A stretch of DNA of 11,781 nt, taken from assembly GCA_026014905.1 (NCBI GenBank), contig JAOZHK010000189.1, positions 1-11,781 of the forward strand, read 5' to 3'. Source of the DNA: Candidatus Bathyarchaeota archaeon (GTDB lineage Archaea > Thermoproteota > Bathyarchaeia > RBG-16-48-13 > GCA-020355125). Below, one piece after another: positions 6,551 to 11,781 of the stretch. The notes under the pieces are model-generated. The model was not told the DNA's origin. It ran no database searches and worked only from the letters and a program-made list of their open reading frames with translations. Each line of letters opens with the position of its first letter. The first letter of the stretch is position 1. A program made the translations under genes and the position numbers.

Positions 6551-6888
6551 GCAATATGGCATCTCCATGGCCAGTAGCCAGCGGCGGCATCCTCGCTATC
6601 ATTATACTCGTAGGTGTTTTTGTCATTTGGAAAATACTGAAAGATCGACGATCAGGCTTTCCTCTTAAAGATGAACGCACGCAACGGATCACAGGAACTG
6701 CAGCGACCTATGCGTTTTACATTGGACTTTATTTCATGATCGCTTTAATGTTAGCGAATATCCTCAGTCGAGAATTTCTCGGTACATATCTTCTTGAAGG
6801 AGGATATGCCTTAATAGCCTCGATCTTGGTCAACAGTCTGACCTTCCTGGGGTTACGGATGTACTTCGACCGAAAAGGCGACTTCTGA
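6547..6888 (+). CDS. DUF2178-like integral membrane protein
   Basis: A 113-residue protein with an N-terminal membrane helix (about 13-30), a conserved-looking cytoplasmic stretch [20 protein letters not shown] (41-60) that leads into a second helix, and a third helix near 86-103 before a charged end (MYFDRKGDF). The DERxxxIxxxA pattern followed by a helix is what I associate with DUF2178 proteins, which commonly sit directly upstream of small XRE regulators in archaea and bacteria. That is the case here: the stop overlaps the XRE start (TGATG). Start codon ATG 6547 overlaps the preceding stop; ATG 6556 is an alternative. A likely role is to sense or transmit a membrane state to the regulator, but that is inference. 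Confidence 0.7.
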   Translation: MSNMASPWPVASGGILAIIILVGVFVIWKILKDRRSGFPLKDERTQRITGTAATYAFYIGLYFMIALMLANILSREFLGTYLLEGGYALIASILVNSLTFLGLRMYFDRKGDF

Positions 6889-7097
6889 TGAGCTTCAGGA
6901 CACGTATCAAAGAGCTGCGCGCGCGATATGATCTGACCCAAGATGACCTTGCTAAAACAATCGGCGTACGCAGAGAAACCATCCTCTACTTGGAAAAAGG
7001 AAAGTACAATCCATCACTAAAACTCGCTCACGATGTAGCGAAAGCCCTGAACACGACAATCGATAATTTATTTATTTTTGATGAGGATGAAGCCTAG
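6888..7097 (+). CDS. Small XRE-family helix-turn-helix regulator
   Basis: A 69-residue protein that is almost entirely one XRE/Cro-type DNA-binding domain. [20 protein letters not shown] (8-27) is helix 1-2, [18 protein letters not shown] (28-45) contains the recognition helix and its following turn, and [17 protein letters not shown] closes the domain with an acidic tail. It resembles short regulators of the YgzD/plasmid-maintenance kind that act as dimers. It is the last gene of the four-gene overlapping operon, so it probably controls that operon; the AT repeats at 6154-6188 are candidate targets. A CG-core palindrome follows 23 bp after the stop. Confidence 0.88.
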   Translation: MSFRTRIKELRARYDLTQDDLAKTIGVRRETILYLEKGKYNPSLKLAHDVAKALNTTIDNLFIFDEDEA

Positions 7098-7120
7098 GTC
7101 AACATCTGTGCTTCACATTG

Positions 7121-7136
7121 TTACGCGCGCGCGTAA
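7121..7136. repeat. CG-core palindrome downstream of the XRE operon
   Basis: TTACGCGCGCGCGTAA is a perfect 16-bp palindrome starting 24 bp after the XRE stop codon. The flanking pair G7120/T7137 would extend it by a wobble in RNA. Its core is five CG steps. Position and form match the other palindromes at 2692, 5831 and 7565. Confidence 0.78.
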
Positions 7137-7183
7137 TCGTTGTCAAGTCATGGAAGACCCCAACGCAATAACACACAGAGTAA

Positions 7184-7224
7184 TTAATTTAATAACCTGA
7201 TACAGATACGTTCACATACGTGAT
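7184..7224 (+). promoter_or_regulatory. TATA-like box and ribosome binding site for the DUF3303-type gene
   Basis: TTAATTTAATAA (7184-7195) is a TATA-like stretch that would place the transcript start near 7217-7220. GTGAT at 7220-7224 then lies 7 nt before ATG 7232, a short-leader arrangement. Confidence 0.4.
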
Positions 7225-7231
7225 GATACTG

Positions 7232-7531
7232 ATGTTATTTATGATCATTGAGACTTTCAAGAATCAGGATGTCCATGCCATATATCATCGTCTTAAAACA
7301 CATGGTCGTTTACTTCCTGAAGGAATACAATTCATCGACAGTTGGGTGGAAGCATCTTTACAACGTTGTTTTCAACTGATGGAATGTCAAGACTTACGTG
7401 CCTTACAAGAATGGGTAATCCAATGGAATGATCTAATTGAGTTTGAAATTGTACCAGTACTAACATCACACGAAACCCAACAATTAGTCACGCCTTATCT
7501 CGAACCTGATACACGCACACAATCTAGCTAG
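7232..7531 (+). CDS. DUF3303 family protein
   Basis: A 99-residue soluble protein. The start MLFMIIETFKN, then GRLLPEGIQFIDSWVEASLQRCFQLMEC and LQEWVIQWNDLIEFEIVPVLTS, match my memory of DUF3303 proteins, small ferredoxin-fold-like proteins of unknown function widespread in bacteria and some archaea. The start is set at ATG 7232 because family members begin MLFMV; GTG 7220 and ATG 7223 would add four or three residues. The last dozen residues (YLEPDTRTQSS) are low in conservation, and the stop TAG lies inside the left arm of the inverted repeat 7523-7564. It stands alone behind its own promoter-like box. Confidence 0.72.
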   Translation: MLFMIIETFKNQDVHAIYHRLKTHGRLLPEGIQFIDSWVEASLQRCFQLMECQDLRALQEWVIQWNDLIEFEIVPVLTSHETQQLVTPYLEPDTRTQSS

Positions 7532-7564
7532 CAGATTATAACGATGGAAACGAAGCTAGCTAGA
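7523..7564. repeat. Inverted repeat TCTAGCTAGC, 10-bp arms
   Basis: TCTAGCTAGC (7523-7532) and its reverse complement (7555-7564) flank a 22-nt AT/purine-rich loop. The left arm includes the final codons and the stop of the DUF3303-type gene. The right arm ends directly against the 20-bp palindrome at 7565, with no base between. It may be a terminator hairpin or part of a composite mobile or recombination element. Confidence 0.7.
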
Positions 7565-7584
7565 AAGTAGCGCGCGCGCTACTT
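7565..7584. repeat. Perfect 20-bp CG-core palindrome
   Basis: The two 10-bp halves, AAGTAGCGCG and CGCGCTACTT, are exact reverse complements. A perfect palindrome this long is expected by chance only about once in a hundred windows of this size. It is the longest of the four CG-core elements and marks the point where the downstream HEAT-like frame becomes open: an in-frame TAG lies at 7568-7570 within the left arm. Confidence 0.82.
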
Positions 7585-7627
7585 AACCATCGATCAGGGC
7601 GAACGTGATACCATAACAAAAATCTTG

Positions 7628-7816
7628 ATGACCTATCTATCTCAAAATACGAGTTCAATTGTGAAAACATTTTCCATGCAAACACTCGCGACCTTCGCGG
7701 AAAGAGACGCAAATATGCGACCACAGATTATCCAACTTATTGAATGCCTGATGGAAACCGGTAGCCCAGCAATAGTCAGCCGCGGTAAAAAATTGCTAAG
7801 CAGACTGAAAAGCTAA
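7628..7816 (+). CDS. HEAT-like repeat protein C-terminal fragment, probably 5'-truncated
   Basis: A 62-residue frame reading SSIVKTFSMQTLATFAERD, then PQIIQLIECLMETGSPAIVSRGKKLL. Paired helices with this spacing look like the last HEAT-type repeat of a longer helical-repeat protein. The same frame reads sensibly upstream of any start codon (YLTIDQGERDTITKIL, 7580-7627) and forms the preceding helix, but it is closed by TAG at 7568-7570 inside the palindrome. TTG 7625 and ATG 7628 are the only starts, and neither has a ribosome binding site. I infer a gene that lost its 5' part at the palindrome; a genuine short protein cannot be excluded. The stop is 14 bp from that of the convergent flavoprotein gene. 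Confidence 0.5.
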   Translation: MTYLSQNTSSIVKTFSMQTLATFAERDANMRPQIIQLIECLMETGSPAIVSRGKKLLSRLKS

Positions 7817-7830
7817 GATTTTAAACCATT

Positions 7831-8469
7831 TTATAGTTCAGCGAGTTTTTGCGCAGCGTCCGCGATTTCCTTAACGAGATCAGGGTCGTTTTCCCATCGC
7901 GTAAACATATCTTGCTGCAACCTCCATTCACGTAATCGTTGCTCGTCTCGACCTAATAACTCCCATAAGCCCCCAATTTTACACACGTTGCCCATACCAC
8001 ATTTATAACAAGGCGGAATTTCGGTAGTATAATAAATGTACCCCAGAATGTTATCCGATCGAACGCTGTCAATGAATTTCGATAACACTCGGTACTTGCT
8101 ACGGCGGAATAAACCTGATGCAACTAAGAGCACTGGTTTGTTTTGGAGAAGTCTCTCAACATGACGAAAACACCATAGCCGCGAAAGGAAACTATACATC
8201 CATGCGGTAATATTCCCCCCGTTCACGGAGGTCCCGAGAACCAAGGCATCCGCTTTCAGGATCTTTTCTAAGTAGGGTTGAAGATCATCTTCGACTGGAC
8301 ACATGTTTGTTGGTGCGCAGAGATGGGCACAGGCTCGACACGGATCATAACGGAGGGTACTCAGATTCACAAACAAATGGTCGCGACCACTTTGTTCAAG
8401 CATAGCTTGAATGATTCGATCAGTATTGCCATTCTCGATGGGACTGCCACTTACACCAATTATTGTCAT
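7831..8469 (-). CDS. Iron-sulfur flavoprotein-like / NADPH-dependent FMN reductase family
   Basis: A 212-residue flavodoxin-fold protein. The phosphate-binding loop SGSPIENGNTD (7-17) and the second loop SVNGGNITAWMYSFLSRLW (81-99) would hold FMN. Between them, Cys44, 47, 51 and 57 (C-x2-C-x3-C-x5-C) form a compact cluster like that of archaeal iron-sulfur flavoproteins, which bind a 4Fe-4S cluster and pass electrons from ferredoxin. The spacing is slightly wider than the C-x2-C-x2-C form of the Methanosarcina protein. A second set, Cys154, 157 and 163 (PPCYKCGMGNVC), lies in the C-terminal part, which is helical and charged. Start ATG 8469 has GAGGAG within 10 nt upstream. It follows the surface-protein gene on the same strand after 164 bp, probably as a separate transcript. 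Cytosolic redox role; partner unknown. Confidence 0.8.
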   Translation of the reverse strand: MTIIGVSGSPIENGNTDRIIQAMLEQSGRDHLFVNLSTLRYDPCRACAHLCAPTNMCPVEDDLQPYLEKILKADALVLGTSVNGGNITAWMYSFLSRLWCFRHVERLLQNKPVLLVASGLFRRSKYRVLSKFIDSVRSDNILGYIYYTTEIPPCYKCGMGNVCKIGGLWELLGRDEQRLREWRLQQDMFTRWENDPDLVKEIADAAQKLAEL

Positions 8470-8594
8470 GGGATCTCCTCAAGGACGATCCAGTTACAAA
8501 GGTGTAGCCTTAAAAGGTTATAGTTAACTGCAGGAATATGTCAGGAGTAGCTAGGTTACCCAATACCATGCAAGGTTGATTTAAAAGCCTATCG

Positions 8595-8621
8595 AATATG
8601 TAGTCATATTTTCTAAAAAAA
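8595..8621 (-). terminator. T7 tract after the surface-protein gene, with adjacent hairpin
   Basis: On the minus strand a run of seven T (plus 8615-8621) begins 12 nt past the TGA of the surface-protein gene, a typical archaeal terminator. Just beyond, AATATG (8595-8600) and CATATT (8605-8610) form a 6-bp stem with a 4-nt loop. The rest of the gap to 8470 holds only the weak promoter of the flavoprotein gene. Confidence 0.45.
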
Positions 8622-8633
8622 GAGAGAAAGCGA

Positions 8634-10118
8634 TCACTGCATAGTGAACGCTGGTGATGATGTTTGGCGTTTCCGTTTGAGGGCGATAATTACAATGATT
8701 GGGATAGCGATTACAGCAAGTAGGAGGGCTCCACCTAATTGGCTGAGATCAGGTCCAAGGCTTTGAGTTGGCGAATAGTAAGCGGTCAAGACAGGATCAT
8801 GAACGATCTTGTATCCACCGTAAATGGGATATGAGATGACGTATAAGGCATCAGCTACCTCGATATTAGCAATTGTGTCGCGTGCTCTGGCAAACATCCC
8901 TGGGTACATGCCAACAAGGATCAATGGAATATATTTTTCAAAACTCGTTTGAAATTGAAACAAATTCCGGTTCCGAGCATATCCGGTAATGTTGTGAGTT
9001 TGGACTTGTACTTCATGAGGTGTGGATTGTTCTGTTATATGATTGTAGAGCTGATACTCTGACTTTTCGGAAAAACTTTGTCTACTGATTAATTCACCAT
9101 CTGTTGAATAAGTTTCAATTGGGGAATCGGTGACATCGATTTCAGTCTCGGTGACATCATCGCCATCCACTGTGCACGTAGTCTCCTTATCCATTAGGAT
9201 GGTTTTTTGATATTCAACGATACTCATGCTGACTTCGGCTTCCTCGAGGAACTCATAGATGGTTTGGTCGGAGACAAGAGCGTTGTAGCGATAACAACCC
9301 GTTGCATTGTAATGATTATAGATGGGCCAGACTAAGAACCAGCCACCAAATACGAATAGATCATGCATTCGTCCTATCTCGTAGTCTTTATGGAGAGTTG
9401 CGATACCGTTAGCTAGTGTGAGAGTATACTTGAAAGTGAGTTCATCATAAGTTGCAAGTCCAAATGGTCGATTTGGATTTGTGTTATCATTATTGACGAG
9501 GTCAAGGGTAACCCAAAGAGCGGTAAGGTTTTTGTATCGCATCCCCCACGTCCACTCTTTGACACTGTTGTCCCTTGTTTGCTCCAAGTCGATTATCTCC
9601 GCGCCGCTGTTAAATGCAGGAAATGTGACATCAGGAAAGAGTTCGGTCAGATTAATTCCGAGACTGAAAGAAGCCCACAGATTATCATTCTTATCAGGAG
9701 TTCCAGGGTCAAGAGAAGCCTCGGTGTCGTTAAAGCCCATCACCATTAAGAATGTGGAGGCTACGATCGCATCTTGATTCGAGTCTGATGTCTTGAAATG
9801 CATGAGAACCGTCTGCATCGGGATGGTAAGATCCACATTCTGATGTAAGCTGATGTTTTGCAATCCTGCATAGATCATCTGGAATCCGTCGTGATTGACG
9901 TAGGTCATGTAAGTATTAGCGTGCCAGTGGTTGGGGGGATTTTCCATGCCTCTCACTGTCGCCCATGCGCGTGCATAATCGAAGAAATCTACGGTTTTAG
10001 CAAATTGCCCGAGTTCAAAGTCGTCGTGTTCTAACGTCGTTGCTTGCACGGGAGAGACAATGACGCTGAGTGCTAGAAGCGCCATGAATAAACTGAGAAA
10101 TATCGGTCGATAAGTCAT
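8634..10118 (-). CDS. Secreted surface protein with signal peptide and C-terminal membrane anchor
   Basis: A 494-residue protein. MTYRPIFLSLFMALLALSVI is a classical signal peptide with a likely cut after SPVQA near residue 26. The C-terminus has one membrane helix (GGALLLAVIAIPIIVIIAL) followed by KRKRQ, which would stay inside. The body between is thus outside the cell. It contains about six N-x-S/T sites (NIS, NDT, two NLT, NAT, NIT), many aromatic residues and an acidic patch (CTVDGDDVTETEIDVTDS), and reads as beta-rich. The frame extends to TTG 10169, but ATG 10118 has AGGAAG 9 nt upstream and gives a proper signal peptide, so I use it. I know no named family; single-anchor surface proteins of this shape are common in archaea. 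It is transcribed away from the esterase across a symmetric AT-rich promoter region. Confidence 0.78.
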   Translation of the reverse strand: MTYRPIFLSLFMALLALSVIVSPVQATTLEHDDFELGQFAKTVDFFDYARAWATVRGMENPPNHWHANTYMTYVNHDGFQMIYAGLQNISLHQNVDLTIPMQTVLMHFKTSDSNQDAIVASTFLMVMGFNDTEASLDPGTPDKNDNLWASFSLGINLTELFPDVTFPAFNSGAEIIDLEQTRDNSVKEWTWGMRYKNLTALWVTLDLVNNDNTNPNRPFGLATYDELTFKYTLTLANGIATLHKDYEIGRMHDLFVFGGWFLVWPIYNHYNATGCYRYNALVSDQTIYEFLEEAEVSMSIVEYQKTILMDKETTCTVDGDDVTETEIDVTDSPIETYSTDGELISRQSFSEKSEYQLYNHITEQSTPHEVQVQTHNITGYARNRNLFQFQTSFEKYIPLILVGMYPGMFARARDTIANIEVADALYVISYPIYGGYKIVHDPVLTAYYSPTQSLGPDLSQLGGALLLAVIAIPIIVIIALKRKRQTSSPAFTMQ

Positions 10119-10260
10119 AAGTAATGGCTTCCTTGCATATTTGTTGGATTCTTCTGGGTTGGAGTTCAAAACGGTTCTGAAGGGACAATCTGGATTTTAA
10201 ATCGATATGCACAATCTCTACGATGGAACAGATGTAGGGCACCCAATTAGTTCGTGCATC

Positions 10261-10287
10261 TTACTATAAATATATTATATACAGTAA
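10261..10287. promoter_or_regulatory. Symmetric AT-rich divergent promoter, surface protein / esterase
   Basis: A 27-bp imperfect palindrome (10 of 13 pairs match) with TTACT/AGTAA ends and an AT-only centre. It offers a TATA-like box on each strand: TATAAATATA on plus, TATATAATATAT on minus. Transcripts would start near 10300 for the esterase and near 10245 for the surface protein, the latter with a leader of over 100 nt. The remaining bases from 10119 to 10353 show no further gene. Confidence 0.45.
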
Positions 10288-10353
10288 TTCGAAAGATACC
10301 GTTACTAAATTGTTACGCTCACTCACTGGTATAAGAAGGGGGAAAAAAATGTT

Positions 10354-11301
10354 ATGTATCGGGTGATGAAATTAGATCCCGAAATTGCTAAAGGCATCGC
10401 CTCGTTTCCGGCTCTCGATCTCCGCGATGTAAATGCCGCACGGGCGATCCGGGCACGGATGCGGGAAGCCGCCAATATTCCACGACCTACTGATGATCGA
10501 ATCATCGAAGTTGAGAAAACAATTCACAGACCTGACAACAAATCCAATATTCTAATCCGCATCTATGTGCCGAAAGAACGAGATGGACTCTTACCGGGTC
10601 TCGTGTTCTTTCATGGTGGAGGTTTCGTCATGGGCGACCTTGAAAGCACTCATCCGCGTTGTTTGCGTTTAGCAAGTAGTGACGCTATCGTTGTATCTGT
10701 GGATTATCGATTAGCACCTGAACACCCGTTCCCTGCAGGGATCGAAGATTGTTATACCGCGTTACAATGGACGGCAGACCATGCTGTAGCAATTGGAGTT
10801 AACCCGAAACAACTTGCTGTGGGCGGAGTGAGCGCAGGAGGCTGTCTTGCTGCGGGGGTTGCACTGATGGCGCGCGATCGAGAAGGTCCTGTTATAGGGT
10901 TTCAGCTGCTGATTTATCCTGTCCTCGACGACCGACTGCAAACCCCATCAATGCGTAAAGGGGCTCAATTTCCGATATGGAACTCACGAAATTGCACAGA
11001 CATGTGGCATCACTATCTCGGAGCCCAGCGAAATGCTGTTTCACCCTATGCTGCCCCAGCACGAGCCAAGTCGCTCTCTAGCCTACCTCCCGCATATATC
11101 GCCATTGCAGAATATGACCCACTTCGTGATGAAGCCTTGCAGTATGCGATGCGTCTTCTGCAATCAGGAGTTCCCGTTGAACTGCATCAATATGCGGGAA
11201 CAGTTCATGGGTTTGATGGATTACTCCCTTCAAATGTCTCTGTACAAGCGGCTGACGAGCTTGTTGCAGTATTCCGACGTTTTGTTAGTATGTATACCTG
11301 A
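10354..11301 (+). CDS. Alpha/beta hydrolase, hormone-sensitive-lipase-family esterase
   Basis: A 315-residue carboxylesterase of the HSL (family IV) type. The oxyanion-hole motif HGGG lies at 87-90. The nucleophile Ser160 sits in GGVSAGG, the acid Asp255 in EYDPLRDE, and His285 in TVHGF, completing the triad. YRLAPEHPFPAG (118-129) is another family hallmark. The N-terminal helical cap (DPEIAKGIASFPALDLRDVN) is typical too. Such enzymes split short to medium acyl esters in the cytosol; no export signal is present. GGGGGA (10338-10343) lies 10 nt before ATG 10354; ATG 10366, matching the usual MKLDPEIA start, is possible. It diverges from the surface protein and converges on the isopropylmalate synthase-type gene. 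Confidence 0.92.
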   Translation: MYRVMKLDPEIAKGIASFPALDLRDVNAARAIRARMREAANIPRPTDDRIIEVEKTIHRPDNKSNILIRIYVPKERDGLLPGLVFFHGGGFVMGDLESTHPRCLRLASSDAIVVSVDYRLAPEHPFPAGIEDCYTALQWTADHAVAIGVNPKQLAVGGVSAGGCLAAGVALMARDREGPVIGFQLLIYPVLDDRLQTPSMRKGAQFPIWNSRNCTDMWHHYLGAQRNAVSPYAAPARAKSLSSLPPAYIAIAEYDPLRDEALQYAMRLLQSGVPVELHQYAGTVHGFDGLLPSNVSVQAADELVAVFRRFVSMYT

Positions 11302-11307
11302 AAGCTG

Positions 11308-11350
11308 ACGAGAAATCAGATTCAACTGAATCTCCTCGTGATTGTCACGA
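11308..11350. terminator. Two adjacent hairpins between convergent genes
   Basis: AGATTC (11318-11323) pairs with GAATCT (11328-11333) over a 4-nt loop, flanked by a second step, ACGAG (11308-11312) with CTCGT (11335-11339). An alternative hairpin, TCGTGA/TCACGA with a TTG loop (11336-11350), overlaps its outer arm, so the two exclude each other. They start 7 bp after the esterase stop and lie 47 bp from the stop of the opposing gene. Either could end or protect transcripts from both sides. Confidence 0.45.
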
Positions 11351-11396
11351 ATGTACTGACACGCAAGTGTTTGGTTACGGACATGCCCGGTTTACG

Positions 11397-11781
11397 TTAT
11401 AGCCGTATTGCCTCCTCGCGTTTATTCTTTGCATCGACAAGTTTGTTTAAAGCATTCATGTAAGCTTTCGCTGCAGCGACTATTATATCGGTGTTTGCAC
11501 CACGGCCCGTATAAATTTGGCCATCAGATTGAATGCGGATTGTTACTTCGCCCACAGCATCAATACCTTCTGTCACGGCTTTGACTGAGAACTCGATGAG
11601 ATCGTTTGGTACATGGATGATGCGATTGATCGTTCGATAGATGGCGTCGACGGGTCCGGTGCCTAAGTCAGCATCGGCAACGATTTGTCCATCGGGGAAG
11701 CGTAAGCGCACGGTGGCTGTAGGAAGGTTGTGGTTGCCACAGCTGACTTGTACATGTTCTAATGTATAGATCTCAGGCGTT
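11397..11781 (-). CDS. 2-isopropylmalate synthase-type enzyme, C-terminal regulatory domain (5' end cut by window)
   Basis: Only the last 127 residues are in view; the frame is open to the right edge. They form the LeuA C-terminal allosteric (dimerisation) domain. [20 protein letters not shown] begins it, [15 protein letters not shown] is its signature loop, and [19 protein letters not shown] is its final helix. In full-length enzymes this domain binds leucine (isopropylmalate synthase) or isoleucine (citramalate synthase), feeding back on a TIM-barrel catalytic domain that joins acetyl-CoA to a 2-oxo acid. Which of the two it is cannot be decided without the catalytic half; homocitrate synthases usually lack this domain. 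It ends in TAA at 11397-11399, convergent with the esterase. Confidence 0.88.
   Translation of the reverse strand, partial: TPEIYTLEHVQVSCGNHNLPTATVRLRFPDGQIVADADLGTGPVDAIYRTINRIIHVPNDLIEFSVKAVTEGIDAVGEVTIRIQSDGQIYTGRGANTDIIVAAAKAYMNALNKLVDAKNKREEAIRL

Noticed and set aside
6917..6925. GCGCGCGCG run in the XRE gene as a fifth CG-core element
   Set aside because: It is coding (LRARYD), its flanks are not symmetric, and it is not near a gene end.
9481..9777. Plus-strand open frame of 98 codons
   Set aside because: It is antisense within the surface-protein gene with no recognisable motif or start signal.
10119..10169. Upstream TTG start of the surface protein
   Set aside because: It would bury the signal peptide behind 17 polar residues; ATG 10118 has a ribosome binding site and a proper signal peptide.
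1..11781. tRNA, rRNA, CRISPR, riboswitch or transposase
   Set aside because: No cloverleaf ending in CCA-type arms, no spaced repeats, no conserved rRNA stretch and no transposase-like frame was seen on either strand by eye; tRNAscan-SE, Infernal and a CRISPR finder would settle it.

Overview
The window looks like archaeal chromosome of moderate GC, most likely from an uncultured mesophile; an Asgard lineage such as Thorarchaeia is possible, but this cannot be settled from sequence alone. Several things point to an archaeon. Genes sit behind TATA-like AT boxes with short leaders. Ribosome binding sites are of the GGTGAT kind. There is an F420/FMN-type luciferase-like oxidoreductase, an iron-sulfur-flavoprotein-like gene, a DUF2178-like membrane protein paired with a small XRE regulator, and a secreted protein with a single C-terminal membrane anchor. 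No tRNA, rRNA, CRISPR array, transposase or phage gene was seen.

Layout. 1-1613 (-) is a thiamine-diphosphate enzyme of the acetolactate synthase fold, cut by the window's left edge. It diverges from an acetoacetate decarboxylase-family gene (1857-2693, +). That gene converges on a 3-hydroxyacyl-CoA/L-gulonate dehydrogenase-type gene (2710-3612, -), which in turn diverges from a zinc alcohol dehydrogenase (3786-4793, +). A luciferase-like flavin/F420 oxidoreductase (4935-5795, +) and a 45-residue four-cysteine protein (5898-6035, +) follow. Next is a tight four-gene operon (6222-7097, +): two tiny membrane proteins, a DUF2178-like membrane protein and an XRE regulator, each overlapping the next at ATGA or TGATG. 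A DUF3303-type protein (7232-7531, +) and a short HEAT-like C-terminal fragment (7628-7816, +) come next. They are followed by an iron-sulfur flavoprotein-like gene (7831-8469, -), a secreted and anchored surface protein (8634-10118, -), an HSL-family esterase (10354-11301, +), and the C-terminal regulatory domain of a 2-isopropylmalate synthase-type enzyme (11397 to the right edge, -).

How the genes may fit together. The left 6 kb is rich in enzymes handling keto, hydroxy and acyl compounds (ThDP enzyme, decarboxylase, two dehydrogenases, F420/FMN oxidoreductase). They are not one operon: orientation changes from gene to gene, and each divergent gap holds promoter-like sequence. A shared small-ketone or hydroxyacid route is plausible but unproven. 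The 6.2-7.1 kb operon looks like a self-contained membrane/regulator module.

The most unusual non-coding feature is a set of palindromes with an alternating CG core, all in gaps just after gene ends (2692-2705, 5831-5846, 7121-7136, 7565-7584). The largest is a perfect 20-bp palindrome. It abuts a second inverted repeat and sits exactly where the HEAT-like reading frame is broken.
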